The notes: a model not told the origin generated them from the sequence alone. Shown: positions 42,918-53,345, numbered from the stretch's first letter. The stretch is DNA of 64,000 nt from Spongiibacter marinus (GCF_016906995.1 NZ_JAFBBD010000004.1:186001-250000); one strand, 5' to 3'. Made by a program: numbers and translations.

Positions 42918-43706
42918 TTACTGCCCCACCGAGTTTAGCGAGGCTTTATACAGCAGATATTCTTCTGATTTAGGGTAAAGATTTTTTAACGCCAGTACAT
43001 TGCTGGCATAGGCATCGCGGTCGTCAAAGATCTGAGCCAGGCGAATCCCCAGCCACAGCGATGCCGCTGAGGGGCGAACGGCCTGCTCGCGAAACGCATC
43101 GTAAAAGCGCTGGGATTCCGGATATTTTTTCTGACGATAGGTCACTTCAGCCATCGACAGCAGAACTTGCGCATTGCTGCTTTGCATCAGGAGTGCACGC
43201 TTAAAGGCGGCTTCAGCCTTGGGCAATTCATCCAGCTTCAGGTAGCAGCGCCCAAGGTTGATAAAGGCTTCCAAACGGCGTTCGTAAAGTAGTTCAGCGG
43301 TAACAATTTCAAGGTTCTCAGCGGCCTCGCGATACTGCTCTTGCTGGTACAAAAACGCCGCAAAATTGTTGCGAATACGCATCGACTTAGGCGCTTCGGC
43401 CACCGCGCGCCGGTAATACTTCTCAGCCATCTCCAACTCTCCGGTATTCTGGTATACCAGAGCGAGGGCTTCCATGGTTTCGGCGTTATGGGGGTTGCTC
43501 TCTTCTACGTACTGAAGGTGGCGCTTTGCCTGCTCCCAATTACCTTGGGCGATATAACTTTTCGCGAGCTGGAGTGAGGTCTCGTATGCTTTTTGCTCGT
43601 CGGCTTTCTCGGCGAAGCCGCCCTTGTGAGTCGTTACACACGCAGACAGTAACGCTGCCAACGCACAGCTCACGATTAATGGGTACTTTTTCGGTCCTGC
43701 TGGCAC
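42918..43706 (-). CDS. pilF: Type IV pilus assembly lipoprotein PilF/PilW
   Basis: An outer-membrane lipoprotein that helps the PilQ secretin assemble. The signal ends LLSAC, with lipidated C23. Tetratricopeptide repeats fill the rest, for example AKSYIAQGNWEQAKRHLQ, ALVYQNTGELEMAEKYYRR and GRCYLKLDELPKAEAAFKRA. The 262-residue length agrees with Pseudomonas PilF (about 250). The same gene sits between rlmN and rodZ in Pseudomonas. No other pilus genes are in the window. Confidence 0.92.
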   Translation of the reverse strand: MPAGPKKYPLIVSCALAALLSACVTTHKGGFAEKADEQKAYETSLQLAKSYIAQGNWEQAKRHLQYVEESNPHNAETMEALALVYQNTGELEMAEKYYRRAVAEAPKSMRIRNNFAAFLYQQEQYREAAENLEIVTAELLYERRLEAFINLGRCYLKLDELPKAEAAFKRALLMQSSNAQVLLSMAEVTYRQKKYPESQRFYDAFREQAVRPSAASLWLGIRLAQIFDDRDAYASNVLALKNLYPKSEEYLLYKASLNSVGQ

Positions 43707-43717
43707 CTGTGCCCCCT

Positions 43718-44866
43718 TTACATCACCCGAATGATTTGTGTTTCTTCCGCTTTTCGACGATGACGCTCTGCGCGACGAGTGCGGTCTTGCACCTGGCCGG
43801 CTAGCTGGCCGCAGGCGGCGTCAATATCGTCGCCACGCGTCGTTCTCACCGTCGTCACGTAACCGGCGTCGGTCATCACCTGCCAAAATCGCGATACCGC
43901 CGACTTCGACGGCCGCTGATAGTCTGACAGAGAAAAAGGGTTAAAGGGGATAAGATTGACCTTACAGGGTAAATCACGCAAGACCTGAGCAAGCTCTCTT
44001 GCCTGATCCATGCTGTCGTTAACCCCTGCAATAAGGGTGTACTCTACGGTGACCACACGATGTTTGTCGGGCTGCTTATCGAGGTAACGACGACATGCCG
44101 CCAACAATTCTGCAATAGGATAGCGGCGGTTGATGGGCACCAACTCATTGCGGAGCGCGTCATTAGGGGCGTGAAGTGACACCGCCAGTGACACCTCTGA
44201 TACGTCGCCCAGCTTATCCAGCATCGGCACCACACCCGATGTGCTGAGCGTAACCCGGCGCTTGGACAAACCGTAACCGAAGTCGTCCATCATCAGGTTG
44301 GTGGCATCCACCACATTCTCAAAATTCAGCAGCGGCTCACCCATGCCCATCATCACTACATTGGTGACGACGCGATTCTTACCGGGGCCAAAGGCATCGT
44401 AGGATTTGATTGCTAGCCACACCTGGCCGAGGATCTCTGAGGCGGTGAGATCCCGCTGGAAACCCTGTTTACCCGTTGAACAAAAACTGCAATCGAGACT
44501 GCAGCCGACCTGAGATGACACGCACAACGTGCCGCGTTGGCCGTCGGGAATAAACACCGTTTCAACTAAATTATTGCCGCCGACTTCAATCGCCCACTTT
44601 CGCGTGCCGTCTTTGGAGTCGAGCTGGCGCACCACTTTTGGCGGACGAATCTCGGCAAGCTCACCCAGCTTGGCACGCAGCGCCTTACCGAGATTGCTCA
44701 TTTGCTCGAAATCGTCAACACCGGAGTGGTGAATCCACTTCAGGATTTGCTGGGCACGGAAGGGCTTCTCGCCAATGGAGACCAACCAAGTCTCCATTTT
44801 TGAGCGCGTCATTCCAAGCAGGTTTACCCGCTCAGTGTGTTGAGTGACTGCCTCTTGCACTTCCAT
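43718..44866 (-). CDS. rlmN: Dual-specificity rRNA/tRNA methyltransferase RlmN
   Basis: A radical-SAM enzyme that methylates C2 of A2503 in 23S rRNA and A37 in some tRNAs. The CxxxCxxC cluster motif is C122, C126 and C129 ([12 protein letters not shown]). The substrate motifs [15 protein letters not shown] and [10 protein letters not shown] are typical. The second catalytic cysteine appears in the C-terminal [12 protein letters not shown]. 382 residues is the expected length. It lies 12 bases after ndk on the same strand. Confidence 0.96.
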   Translation of the reverse strand: MEVQEAVTQHTERVNLLGMTRSKMETWLVSIGEKPFRAQQILKWIHHSGVDDFEQMSNLGKALRAKLGELAEIRPPKVVRQLDSKDGTRKWAIEVGGNNLVETVFIPDGQRGTLCVSSQVGCSLDCSFCSTGKQGFQRDLTASEILGQVWLAIKSYDAFGPGKNRVVTNVVMMGMGEPLLNFENVVDATNLMMDDFGYGLSKRRVTLSTSGVVPMLDKLGDVSEVSLAVSLHAPNDALRNELVPINRRYPIAELLAACRRYLDKQPDKHRVVTVEYTLIAGVNDSMDQARELAQVLRDLPCKVNLIPFNPFSLSDYQRPSKSAVSRFWQVMTDAGYVTTVRTTRGDDIDAACGQLAGQVQDRTRRAERHRRKAEETQIIRVM

Positions 44867-44878
44867 GCCCCACCCCTC

Positions 44879-45307
44879 TTATGCGCGCTCGCAGAGCTCG
44901 CTAGTGGCGAAGAAGTAAGCAATTTCACGCGCAGCAGACTGCTCAGAGTCAGAACCGTGTACTGCATTGGCATCGATAGACTCGGCGAAATCCGCGCGAA
45001 TGGTGCCTGCTTCCGCTTCCTTCGGGTTAGTCGCACCCATCAGCTCGCGGTTTTTCAAAATTGCGCCTTCACCTTCAAGCACCTGCACAGTGACAGGACC
45101 AGAGGTCATGAAGTCAACCAGAGCGGGAAAGAATGGACGCCCTTTGTGCTCAGCGTAGAAGCCTTCGGCTTGCTCGCGGCTCAAGCGCAGCATTTTTGCC
45201 GCGATGATTTGCAGGCCCGCTTTTTCGAAGCGGCTGTAAATCTCACCGACAACGTTTTTGGCAACTGCATCGGGTTTTACAATGGAAAGGGTGCGTTCAA
45301 CGCCCAT
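44879..45307 (-). CDS. ndk: Nucleoside diphosphate kinase
   Basis: Transfers the gamma phosphate between nucleoside triphosphates and diphosphates through a phosphohistidine. The active-site signature NAVHGSDS places the histidine at 117, with [10 protein letters not shown] at the N-terminus. 142 residues is typical for bacterial Ndk. On the minus strand a TATAAT-like element (45366-45371) and a GGGG/CCCC stem lie in the 126-base gap from iscX, so ndk probably has its own promoter. Confidence 0.97.
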   Translation of the reverse strand: MGVERTLSIVKPDAVAKNVVGEIYSRFEKAGLQIIAAKMLRLSREQAEGFYAEHKGRPFFPALVDFMTSGPVTVQVLEGEGAILKNRELMGATNPKEAEAGTIRADFAESIDANAVHGSDSEQSAAREIAYFFATSELCERA

Positions 45308-45365
45308 TTGAGTATCTCCAGCTTAAAGTTCAAAAATTGGGGCAAGCCCCCGAAAAATCGACGGA

Positions 45366-45371
45366 ATTATA
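45366..45371 (-). promoter_or_regulatory. Candidate -10 element for ndk
   Basis: TATAAT on the minus strand, 58 bases before the ndk ATG. The matching -35 position is poor (TACCTA at 17-base spacing), so only the -10 box is convincing. A small GGGGC/GCCCC stem followed by AATTTTT at about 45329-45345 could end transcripts coming from iscX. Confidence 0.35.
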
Positions 45372-45433
45372 CGCGTATTCGCCCCAAATAGGTACGCACT
45401 CGCTGCGCTGGGCTCAGGCACAATTACCGAGGG

Positions 45434-45634
45434 CTAGTCGCGCTCGTCCAGCCACGCCGCTTGAATCGCCTCCAGCACTTTCTCGCCACTGCGCTTAGGA
45501 TCATCATCGAACTCATCCAGCTCCACAACCAGGCGGTGCAGATCCACAAAGTTAATGTATGTTGGGTCGATATCAGGGTGTTTTTCGGCGAGTTCAATGC
45601 CGATATCCAGTACATCCGTCCATTTTATACCCAT
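45434..45634 (-). CDS. iscX: Fe-S assembly protein IscX
   Basis: A small acidic protein of 66 residues that binds IscS and iron and tunes the rate of cluster assembly. The typical pattern is MGIKWTDVLDIGIELAEKHPD followed by a segment with FVDLHRLVVELDEFDDDP. It is the last gene of the isc operon, 28 bases after fdx, as in E. coli. The 126 bases before ndk contain a possible terminator and promoter. Confidence 0.95.
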   Translation of the reverse strand: MGIKWTDVLDIGIELAEKHPDIDPTYINFVDLHRLVVELDEFDDDPKRSGEKVLEAIQAAWLDERD

Positions 45635-45662
45635 GGTTTACTCCCCTTGCGACACAGAAAGT

Positions 45663-46001
45663 CTAGTGGCGTTCAGACACCATATTGATGGTGTAACGCG
45701 GTATTTCGACCACGAGGTCTTTATCCGTTACTACTGCCTGGCAACTGAGCCGGGATTCCGGCTCCAGCCCCCAGGCCTTATCCAGCATATCTTCTTCAAG
45801 CTCGTCAGCTTCATCGAGTGACTCAAACCCTTCGCGAACGACAACGTGACAGGTCGTGCAGGCACAGGACTTCTCGCAGGCGTGTTCAATCTCAATACCA
45901 TTGGCTAGCATGGCGTCGCAGATGGTCTCGCCGCTGGCAACTTCCAGCACCTCACCTTCTGGACAAAGCGTCTCGTTTGGCAATACAACTATGCGCGGCA
46001 T
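45663..46001 (-). CDS. fdx: ISC system [2Fe-2S] ferredoxin
   Basis: An electron donor for cluster formation on IscU. The 112-residue protein has the adrenodoxin-type ligand set C42, C48, C51 and C87 (HACEKSCACTTCHVV, RLSCQAV). An extra cysteine at 46 is also common in Isc ferredoxins. It lies ten bases after hscA and 28 before iscX in the conserved operon order. Confidence 0.96.
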   Translation of the reverse strand: MPRIVVLPNETLCPEGEVLEVASGETICDAMLANGIEIEHACEKSCACTTCHVVVREGFESLDEADELEEDMLDKAWGLEPESRLSCQAVVTDKDLVVEIPRYTINMVSERH

Positions 46002-46011
46002 GATGCGCTCC

Positions 46012-47862
46012 TTACAGTTCGTCTACTCGCCGTCCGGCGAGGGCTTTTTTGATACTCGCGTCCATGCGGCGCTCGGCGAAGGTTTCACTCGCAGCGCCTA
46101 CAATTTCTATTTGGCGGGCGATACTCGCCGCAGTGCCACTGGCTTTTTCATTGTGGAGCTGCTCCATCTTGGCCAGCAGCTCGCGCTGCTCTTCTTCACT
46201 GAGCAAAGCCTCGCCGTCGGCGAGCAATGCCGCAGATAACGACTGCAACAGCGCCTCTGCTTCAACCTGTTGCTCGCGGAGCGCACGCGCTTCTTTGTCT
46301 TCGCCAGCGGCGTCGAACGACGCCGTCAGCATATCGGCGATATCGGTGTCGCTTAGCCCGTAAGAGGGCTTAACTTGAATCTGACTCTCCACGCCGGTGG
46401 TTTCTTCTCGGGCCGATACTTGCAACAAACCATCGGCATCAACCTGGAAAGTCACCAGTATCCGTGCAGCCCCGGCTACCATCGGAGGAATACCGCCAAG
46501 CTCGAAGCGCGCCAGTGACCGGCAGTCGTCGACCAGCTCTCTCTCGCCCTGCACCACGTGAATGGCCATAGCCGTTTGACCATCCTTGAAGGTGGTAAAT
46601 TCCTGGGCCATCGCCACCGGGATAGTGGTGTTGCGATGAATCACCTTTTCGGTCAAGCCACCCATGGTTTCAATTCCCAAAGACAGGGGAATGACATCGA
46701 GAAGCAGGGTTTCGTCTCCGCTGCGATTACCCACCAACTGGTCCGCCTGCGAGGCCGCTCCCAGCGCCACCACTTTGTCCGGATCAAGGTCGACCAACGG
46801 CTCACGGCCAAACCACTGGGCGACACGTTCGCGCACACGCGGTACCCGCGTCGAGCCGCCAACCATCACCACGTTAAGAATATCGTCACTGCTTAGCTTG
46901 GCATCACGCAAGGCTCGCTTGCAGGCACGAATCGCGCGGTCAATTAAGGGGTCCACCAGCGCATTGAATTGCTCTCGCGCTAATGACAGCGTCTGCTCAG
47001 CAACACGCAGCTCTGCCGTCTCTGCGCTGGTCAAGCATTCTTTGGCGGCGCGGCAGGCATCGAGTAATTGGCGGCGCTGGCGCGCATCGAGGTTCGACTC
47101 GCCGGTCTGCTCCATTGCCCAGGCAGCAATAACTTGGTCAAAGTCGTCACCGCCCAAAGCAGAATCGCCCCCCGTGGAAAGCACTTCAAAGACGCCTTTA
47201 CTCATCTGCAACACAGAAATATCGAAGGTGCCACCACCCAGATCGAAAACGGCAATGGCGCCCTCTTCTTTTTCATCCAGGCCGTAGGCAACAGCGGCCG
47301 CAGTGGGTTCGTTAAGCAGGCGCAGCACATTCAGCCCGGCCAACCTGGCCGCATCTTTAGTTGCTTGGCGCTGACCGTCATCAAAATACGCAGGCACCGT
47401 GATCACAGCGCCCTGAAGCTCACCACCTAAACTCTGCTGAGCACGCTCAGCCAGCGCGCGAAGGATTTCTGCAGACACTTGCACAGGCGAGCGCACTCCC
47501 GCGCGCGTGTTCAAGCTCACCATTCCCTCAGTATCGATCAACTCATACGTCGACAACTGCTCGGTGGCACTGACATCGGCGTAGCTACGCCCCATTAAAC
47601 GCTTCACTGACGCCAGGGTATTGCTGGGATCTTCTGCCGCAAACGACTGCGCCTCGTCCCCCACAACCACACTGCCACTGTCCGCATAGTGAACCACGGA
47701 GGGCAGCAGTGCACGCCCCTGCTCGTCAGCCAACACTTGCAGGCTGCCGTTTCGGAAGGTGGCAACAAGGGAATTCGTCGTCCCCAAATCGATACCCACC
47801 GCAAGTTTGCGTTGGTGGGGCTCGGGGCTCTGCCCCGGCTCAGAGATTTGCATTAACGCCAT
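46012..47862 (-). CDS. hscA: Fe-S cluster assembly chaperone HscA
   Basis: A specialised Hsp70 that uses ATP to release clusters from IscU by gripping its LPPVK motif. The 616 residues begin with the nucleotide-binding domain ([58 protein letters not shown]). A substrate-binding domain and helical lid follow from about 385. It lacks the DnaK-type EEVD-like end, as HscA does. It is 31 bases after hscB. Confidence 0.97.
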   Translation of the reverse strand: MALMQISEPGQSPEPHQRKLAVGIDLGTTNSLVATFRNGSLQVLADEQGRALLPSVVHYADSGSVVVGDEAQSFAAEDPSNTLASVKRLMGRSYADVSATEQLSTYELIDTEGMVSLNTRAGVRSPVQVSAEILRALAERAQQSLGGELQGAVITVPAYFDDGQRQATKDAARLAGLNVLRLLNEPTAAAVAYGLDEKEEGAIAVFDLGGGTFDISVLQMSKGVFEVLSTGGDSALGGDDFDQVIAAWAMEQTGESNLDARQRRQLLDACRAAKECLTSAETAELRVAEQTLSLAREQFNALVDPLIDRAIRACKRALRDAKLSSDDILNVVMVGGSTRVPRVRERVAQWFGREPLVDLDPDKVVALGAASQADQLVGNRSGDETLLLDVIPLSLGIETMGGLTEKVIHRNTTIPVAMAQEFTTFKDGQTAMAIHVVQGERELVDDCRSLARFELGGIPPMVAGAARILVTFQVDADGLLQVSAREETTGVESQIQVKPSYGLSDTDIADMLTASFDAAGEDKEARALREQQVEAEALLQSLSAALLADGEALLSEEEQRELLAKMEQLHNEKASGTAASIARQIEIVGAASETFAERRMDASIKKALAGRRVDEL

Positions 47863-47893
47863 ATTGTCTTTCCATTTGCTGCGGTGAGCGAAG

Positions 47894-48430
47894 CTAAAAA
47901 TCCAGCAACTCGCTTTCTTTTTGTTCCGCTTCGTAGCGCAGCTTTTCTAAGAATTGCAGCTTGGCATAACTCGACTTTGCTGCATCGTAGTCGCCAAGCT
48001 CATAGAAGCCTTGAAATTCTTGCCGTTGAGACGTCAAGGCATTATCCACATCGGCATAAAAACGATCGAGCGCCTGCTCAGGGTCTTCCGCGTCATGCAA
48101 GTCCGACAACTCCTCTCGAAGCTGCATTTGCTGCATTAGAAACTCAGGATCCTGAAAGGTGGTGGCACTGGTGTCGACGGCATGCCCGGCGAGTTTGAGC
48201 ATATAGGCCGCCCGCCGGGTTGCCGAGCGAAGTGTTTCGTAAGCTTCGTTGATTTGCGCCGACTTCTGCACAGCCAACAAGCGCTGGCGCTCGTCACCAC
48301 CGGCAAAACGATCTGGGTGAACACTGCGCTGCAACTGCCGATAGCTTGCCGTCAACGCGGCCTGGTCAATGTCGTACGACTTTTCCAACCCAAGCAAAGT
48401 AAAGAAATCCAGTTGAGAGCCCTCACTCAC
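47894..48430 (-). CDS. hscB: Fe-S co-chaperone HscB
   Basis: A J-domain protein that delivers IscU to HscA. The N-terminal J domain (about 1-75) has the HPD triad in [10 protein letters not shown]. The C-terminal helical bundle carries the IscU-binding face, seen in [16 protein letters not shown]. The length (178) is close to the 171 of E. coli HscB. It is 92 bases after iscA; I see no promoter in that gap. Confidence 0.95.
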   Translation of the reverse strand: MSEGSQLDFFTLLGLEKSYDIDQAALTASYRQLQRSVHPDRFAGGDERQRLLAVQKSAQINEAYETLRSATRRAAYMLKLAGHAVDTSATTFQDPEFLMQQMQLREELSDLHDAEDPEQALDRFYADVDNALTSQRQEFQGFYELGDYDAAKSSYAKLQFLEKLRYEAEQKESELLDF

Positions 48431-48522
48431 GATTCACCCCATGGCGAAAAAACGCCGCCCCAAATACGCAAAAGGCGCGATCGGCATAAACCGAAACGCG
48501 CCAGCAGATGCCGACAAGCCTG

Positions 48523-48846
48523 TTAAACGGTAAAACTTTCCCCGCAACCGCACTCTGCAGACACATTCGGATTATTAAACTTCAGGCCCTCATTGAGCCC
48601 TTCTTTAACGAAGTCTAACTCCGTACCGTCGAGGTAGACTAAGCTCTTGGGGTCAATAAACACCGACGCCCCAAAGGCCTCGAATACTTTGTCTTCCGCC
48701 TGCACTTCATCGACGAACTCAAGCACGTAAGCCATACCGGAACAGCCTGACGTGCGCACACCTAAGCGAATTCCCAGGCCGCGCCCTCTGCCAGCAAGCT
48801 GGCGCTTTATATGCTCAGCGGCAGACTCTGTCAGCGATATTTTCAT
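48523..48846 (-). CDS. iscA: Iron-sulfur assembly protein IscA
   Basis: An A-type carrier that takes clusters to target proteins. 107 residues with the three ligands C35 ([10 protein letters not shown]), C99 and C101 (ECGCGESF). The start follows the family ([13 protein letters not shown]), at an ATG with GGTGG upstream; an outer ATG adds five residues. It lies 20 bases after iscU. Confidence 0.96.
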   Translation of the reverse strand: MKISLTESAAEHIKRQLAGRGRGLGIRLGVRTSGCSGMAYVLEFVDEVQAEDKVFEAFGASVFIDPKSLVYLDGTELDFVKEGLNEGLKFNNPNVSAECGCGESFTV

Positions 48847-48866
48847 TGCTTCAGCCACCATGCGAC

Positions 48867-49250
48867 TTAAGCACCCTTCTTCTTGCGGTAGTCCGAAATG
48901 GCAGCTTTGATTGCATCTTCCGCCAACACAGAGCAGTGGATCTTCACCGGCGGCAGCGCCAACTCTTGTGCGATCTCGGTGTTTTTAATGTGCTCGGCTT
49001 CATCGAGCGTTTTGCCCTTCACCCACTCGGTAAGCAGTGAACTAGAGGCAATGGCCGAACCACAGCCGTAGGTCTTAAACTTGGCGTCTTCGATAACGCC
49101 TTCGTCGTTGACCTTGATCTGCAGACGCATAACATCACCACAGGCAGGCGCACCCACCATGCCGGTGCCAATTTCATCACTGGCATCATCAAACTTACCG
49201 ACGTTACGCGGGTTCTCGTAATGGTCGAGTACTTTTTCACTGTAAGCCAT
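48867..49250 (-). CDS. iscU: Fe-S cluster scaffold IscU
   Basis: The scaffold on which IscS sulfur and iron form [2Fe-2S] clusters. The 127 residues include the three cysteines C37, C63 and C106, the aspartate D39 and the HscA recognition motif LPPVK (99-103). Numbering is the same as in E. coli IscU. It lies 24 bases after iscS. Confidence 0.97.
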   Translation of the reverse strand: MAYSEKVLDHYENPRNVGKFDDASDEIGTGMVGAPACGDVMRLQIKVNDEGVIEDAKFKTYGCGSAIASSSLLTEWVKGKTLDEAEHIKNTEIAQELALPPVKIHCSVLAEDAIKAAISDYRKKKGA

Positions 49251-49274
49251 TTGTCGTCCTCCTCCGGAGCTACC

Positions 49275-50489
49275 TTAGTGGGCAGCCCATTCAATGCTGT
49301 CTAAATCAACGCCGTCTTTGTACATATCCCAAAGAGGAGACAGCTCTCGCAATTTGTCTACCGCTTTGCGCACCTGCTCAACGGCATAGTCCACTTCCTC
49401 GTCGGTGGTGAAACGGCCAAACGAGAACCGCAGTGAGCTGTGCGCCAGCTCATCATTCAAACCCAACGCGCGGAGCACATATGAGGGCTCCAAGCTGGCC
49501 GAGGTACACGCCGAGCCTGAAGACACCGCCAAGTCTTTCAGCGACATAATCAGTGACTCCCCTTCAACAAAAGCCAAGCTAATGTTGAGGTTGCCCGGCA
49601 AGCGCTGCTCCATAGAGCCGTTCACATGAACCTGCTCAATATCTTTGAGGCCATTCCAAAAGCGCTCGCGCAGTGCCAGCGAGTGCGCGGCATCTTTTTC
49701 CATTTCCTGGCGGCAAATTTCGCACGCCTCACCCATACCCACTATTTGGTGGGTCGGCAGGGTGCCAGACCGCATACCGCGCTCATGGCCACCACCGTGC
49801 ATCTGCGCTTCCAGACGAACACGCGGCTTGCGGCGCACATAGAGCACACCAATGCCCTTGGGGCCATATAGTTTGTGAGCCGAAATGGACAGCAAATCGA
49901 CCTTCATTTCCGCCAAATCGATAGGCAGTTTACCCGCGGTTTGCGCGGCATCGACGTGAAAGACAATTTTGCGCTCGCGGCATAATTCGCCGATCGCCGC
50001 GATGTCGTTAATTGTGCCGATTTCGTTATTGGCGTGCATGATGCTGACAAGCACAGTGTCGTCGCGCAGCGCCTGCTCCACTGCCTCTGGCGTAATAATG
50101 CCATCGGCATTCGGGTCCAAATAGGTCACATCAAAACCTTCGCGCTCCAACTGGCGACAGGGGTCAAGAACCGCCTTGTGCTCAATCTTCGAGGTAATAA
50201 TGTGCTTGCCCTTCTTGCTGTAGAAGTGTGCCGCACCTTTAACCGCCAGGTTATTGGACTCAGTCGCACCCGACGTCCAAACAATTTCTCGCGGATCAGC
50301 GTTGAGTAGATCAGCCACTTGGCGACGCGCATTTTCTACCGCTTCTTCCGCCTTCCAACCAAACAGGTGAGATCGCGACGCGGGATTGCCGAACACGCCT
50401 TCAGTGGTCAGGCACGCCATCATCTTTTCAGCAACACGCGGGTCTACCGGCGTGGTTGCGGAATAATCCAGATAAATTGGCAACTGCAT
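49275..50489 (-). CDS. iscS: Cysteine desulfurase IscS
   Basis: A PLP enzyme that removes sulfur from cysteine for Fe-S clusters, thiamine and tRNA thiolation. The PLP lysine is K206 in [10 protein letters not shown], and the mobile-loop persulfide cysteine is C328 in [14 protein letters not shown]. Both numbers match E. coli IscS, and the length is 404. It is second in the operon, 59 bases after iscR. In the same array, tilS and trmJ are tRNA-modifying neighbours. Confidence 0.98.
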   Translation of the reverse strand: MQLPIYLDYSATTPVDPRVAEKMMACLTTEGVFGNPASRSHLFGWKAEEAVENARRQVADLLNADPREIVWTSGATESNNLAVKGAAHFYSKKGKHIITSKIEHKAVLDPCRQLEREGFDVTYLDPNADGIITPEAVEQALRDDTVLVSIMHANNEIGTINDIAAIGELCRERKIVFHVDAAQTAGKLPIDLAEMKVDLLSISAHKLYGPKGIGVLYVRRKPRVRLEAQMHGGGHERGMRSGTLPTHQIVGMGEACEICRQEMEKDAAHSLALRERFWNGLKDIEQVHVNGSMEQRLPGNLNISLAFVEGESLIMSLKDLAVSSGSACTSASLEPSYVLRALGLNDELAHSSLRFSFGRFTTDEEVDYAVEQVRKAVDKLRELSPLWDMYKDGVDLDSIEWAAH

Positions 50490-50548
50490 ATTTCTCTCCT
50501 CGTATCGGGGCGCCGTATCGCCCCTCGCGCCACAGCGCGTTTGAATGC

Positions 50549-51025
50549 TTAATCGATGGCGGTAAGCACGATAGTTTGCTCGGATTCGCCGCGCAGCCGT
50601 TGCCGCGCCGATACCGCCTGTACATCTCTACGCTGTACCAAGCTCGCTAGACTGATATCACTGAGAAAATGATGAATCTGCTCGCTTAAATCAGACCACA
50701 GGTGATGCGTTAAACAGGTGTGACCGTCCTGACAATCGCTCTGCCCAGAGCAACCCGTGGCATCGACCCGCTCGTCCACGGCGTCGATAATTTCGGCCAC
50801 AAAAATCTCTTCACCCGGCCGACTTAAGCGATAACCACCACCAGGGCCGCGTATACTCCGCACCAACTCCCGGCGCCGCAGCTTTGCAAACAGCTGCTCA
50901 AGGTACGACAAAGAAATATCCTGACGACTGGAAATATCAGCCAGACTGATAGGGCCTCGGTCGCCATACAGCGCCAAGTCGAGCATCGCAGTAACTGCGT
51001 ATCGTCCTTTCGTCGTTAATCGCAT
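50549..51025 (-). CDS. iscR: Fe-S responsive regulator IscR
   Basis: An Rrf2-family repressor and activator that senses Fe-S status. 158 residues: an N-terminal winged helix ([38 protein letters not shown]) and the [2Fe-2S] ligands C92, C98, C104 and H107 ([20 protein letters not shown]). The ATG at 51025 has TTAGG upstream. A Type 1 IscR box and promoter precede it, so autorepression of the whole isc operon is expected. Confidence 0.97.
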   Translation of the reverse strand: MRLTTKGRYAVTAMLDLALYGDRGPISLADISSRQDISLSYLEQLFAKLRRRELVRSIRGPGGGYRLSRPGEEIFVAEIIDAVDERVDATGCSGQSDCQDGHTCLTHHLWSDLSEQIHHFLSDISLASLVQRRDVQAVSARQRLRGESEQTIVLTAID

Positions 51026-51050
51026 AAACGTACCTAATCTCCGTAGGGAG

Positions 51051-51079
51051 ATTATGCAATAACCTAGTATTTCTATCAA
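51051..51079 (-). promoter_or_regulatory. iscR promoter
   Basis: On the minus strand TTGATA (51074-51079) and CATAAT (51051-51056) are exactly 17 bases apart, placing a transcription start near 51044, about 20 bases before the iscR ATG. The IscR box lies directly upstream of the -35. Confidence 0.7.
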
Positions 51080-51083
51080 CTAT

Positions 51084-51108
51084 TTACCCGATTAATTTAG
51101 TCGGGTAT
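51084..51108 (-). promoter_or_regulatory. Type 1 IscR-binding site
   Basis: The 25-base minus-strand element begins ATACCCGACTAAATTAATC and ends GGGTAA. It agrees with the Type 1 consensus I recall (ATASYYGACTRWWWYAGTCRRSTAT) at 23 of 25 positions. It adjoins the -35 box. Holo-IscR is expected to bind here and repress the isc operon when clusters are plentiful. Confidence 0.75.
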
Positions 51109-51170
51109 GTCGCAGGAACGCGACGGAGCGGCCGCGCATTATAGCCTCTGAGGGCCGCGTACTCCAACTT

Positions 51171-51953
51171 CTAGCCTTCCTGCCCGCCATCCTCTCCACG
51201 CTCTTTGGCTTTGCGCACCCAATATTGGGTGGACGTGAGTATGCCGCGCAGAATATTGACCTCCATCTCATCGAGACGGGTGCGCTGATACAAGCGCCGG
51301 AGGCGAAGCATCAGCTTTTTGGGTGCCTCAGCGCGCAGGAAGTTGATGTCGTAGAGTGTTTCCTCAAGGTGCACCAGATAACGCTCCAGCGCCTCAGCCT
51401 CGGCTACCGGCTGGTCCCACTCAGCCATCGCATTGGCATCCAACTCACCCGCCACCTGCAACATGCGCAACTCGTAAGCCATAACCTGCACGGCCATACC
51501 CAGGTTAAGTGAGCTGTATTCGGGGTTAGAGGGGATGTGTACATGCAAGTTGCAGCGCTGGAGCTCTTCATTTGTCAGCCCCCTGTCCTCGCGACCAAAC
51601 ATTAGCGCAACGCGATGGCCAGCACCGGCTTCGCGATACACCTCTTCCATGCAATGGCGCGGATTAAGCAAGGGCCAGGGCACCGTTCGCTCCCTGGCAC
51701 TTGTGCCAACGACCAAATGGCAATCGGCAATCGCTTCATCGAGGGTTTCACAAACCACAGCATTGTCGAGAATATCGCCGGCACTCGCCGCACGCCACGT
51801 TGCCTCATCGTGGGGAAATTTGCGCGGCGCAACCAGATACAGCTGCGACAAGCACATATTTTTCATGGCGCGAGCAACCGCACCGATATTACCCGGGTGA
51901 GAAGTATTGACCAGCACAATGCGGACGTTATCGAGAGAATGAGTATCTGTCAT
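51171..51953 (-). CDS. trmJ: tRNA (cytidine/uridine-2'-O-)-methyltransferase TrmJ
   Basis: A SPOUT-class enzyme that 2'-O-methylates position 32 of some tRNAs. The 260 residues have the N-terminal RIVLVNTSHPGNIGAVARAMKN, the central LMFGREDRGLTNEEL and the knot IPSNPEYSSLNLGMAVQVM motifs, with a C-terminal helical extension (about 170-255). In many gammaproteobacteria trmJ lies between suhB and cysE-iscR; here neither suhB nor cysE is present and tilS is upstream. Confidence 0.94.
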   Translation of the reverse strand: MTDTHSLDNVRIVLVNTSHPGNIGAVARAMKNMCLSQLYLVAPRKFPHDEATWRAASAGDILDNAVVCETLDEAIADCHLVVGTSARERTVPWPLLNPRHCMEEVYREAGAGHRVALMFGREDRGLTNEELQRCNLHVHIPSNPEYSSLNLGMAVQVMAYELRMLQVAGELDANAMAEWDQPVAEAEALERYLVHLEETLYDINFLRAEAPKKLMLRLRRLYQRTRLDEMEVNILRGILTSTQYWVRKAKERGEDGGQEG

Positions 51954-52006
51954 GGTTGGCGCCTTGATTACAAGCCGCGCATTCTACCAGAGGCCAGCGC
52001 AGGGAG

Positions 52007-53326
52007 TCAGTGCCCGGCGACATCCTGCCAACATACTTGCCAACCGTCGCCCTTCGGCGCGGAAAAGCCCTCGCACACCGCCAGATCAGCAATTGCCGCC
52101 AATACCCCATCGCAATAGATAAGAGGCAAACGGGCGCGCTGCAGGGGCGGCAAATCCCACTGCTGGAGCAGTTTTTTGAGCGAGCGGTGTTGTCCCTCAC
52201 CGGCAAGCTGACAACGCTCACCACCGCGGCGAAACTCAACAGTCACCTTACCGCTTGGCAAAAACTCCCCACCAGGACGCGCTGACAACACCCCGCACGG
52301 CATACGAAGGGGCTCCGTCAGCGACCACTGCACAGCCTGAGCATGGGGCTGTTCGGCGATATCTCTGGGCTCAACATACAAGCGCTGCCGGTGACGATAA
52401 AACCGCAACGGGCCATGCACGACTTGCGGCTGAGCATCCGCCCGGGACTTAAGAAACTGCTCGGCAAACATATGAAGCTGCGCCTGCTCCAGGCGCAGCT
52501 GACAGCGACTGCGCAAGAAATGATTGAGCAGTGGCAGCTGTTTGTGGGCGGGAATGTGTAAGAGTCGCGACAGATCCAGTGTGACACCGTCCATCAGCGC
52601 CCCAAGATCCGCCTCCAGATACTCATCGAGCAGGGCTGCACTGTCCGCGCTGTGTTCCGCCACGCGAGCAAAGCTACGCCGGTACGCTGGCCAGCGCGCC
52701 GCCAGTAAAGGCATGACGTGATGACGCAGGTAGTTGCGGTCATAGCTCACCTGGGCATTGCTGGGGTCTTCATCCCAATCCAGCCCCTCCCGCTGCGCGA
52801 ATACTGACAAACGCTCTCGGGGAACTGCCAATAATGGGCGAAACAAGCGCCCTGCACCCAGCGACCGCAGCGGCGGTATTCCCGCCACGCCCTGCAATCC
52901 CGCCCCCCTCAACATGCGCTGCAACACGGTTTCAGCCTGGTCATCGAGATGATGGGCGAGCAACAACACGTCGCCGCGCTGCAATGTCGACTCAAAAGCG
53001 CGGTACCGAGCCCGTCTGGCTGCGGCTTCCGGGCCCTCACCGTCTTCGCTGACCACCACCCGGTGGACGAGCAAAGGAATATCGCGGGCATCACAGAGAG
53101 CACGGCAATGCTGCTCCCATTGATCAGCGGCATCTTGCAAACCGTGATTAACATGGACAACGTGAACGAGGGGGAAGTCGCGACACTGCTCGCGCAGTCG
53201 CAGCAGAATATCCAGCAGCACCCGGGAATCCAGGCCACCGCTGTATGCCAGCCAATAACGCTCAGGCCGCTCCAGCAAAGCAAGAGCGGCCTGAACCTCG
53301 CTGACGAGGTCGAGATGATCCGTCAT
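52007..53326 (-). CDS. tilS: tRNA(Ile)-lysidine synthetase TilS
   Basis: Modifies C34 of the tRNA-Ile anticodon CAU to lysidine, so it reads AUA and not AUG. The N-type ATP pyrophosphatase P-loop is AYSGGLDSRVLLD near residue 28. The N-terminal catalytic domain is followed by a TilS linker domain (about 235-310) and a C-terminal domain with LPPLQRARLPLIYCDGVLAA. It is 439 residues long and lies 19 bases after accA, as in Pseudomonas. Confidence 0.95.
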   Translation of the reverse strand: MTDHLDLVSEVQAALALLERPERYWLAYSGGLDSRVLLDILLRLREQCRDFPLVHVVHVNHGLQDAADQWEQHCRALCDARDIPLLVHRVVVSEDGEGPEAAARRARYRAFESTLQRGDVLLLAHHLDDQAETVLQRMLRGAGLQGVAGIPPLRSLGAGRLFRPLLAVPRERLSVFAQREGLDWDEDPSNAQVSYDRNYLRHHVMPLLAARWPAYRRSFARVAEHSADSAALLDEYLEADLGALMDGVTLDLSRLLHIPAHKQLPLLNHFLRSRCQLRLEQAQLHMFAEQFLKSRADAQPQVVHGPLRFYRHRQRLYVEPRDIAEQPHAQAVQWSLTEPLRMPCGVLSARPGGEFLPSGKVTVEFRRGGERCQLAGEGQHRSLKKLLQQWDLPPLQRARLPLIYCDGVLAAIADLAVCEGFSAPKGDGWQVCWQDVAGH

Positions 53327-53345
53327 GAAACGACGGCCTCTCTCA

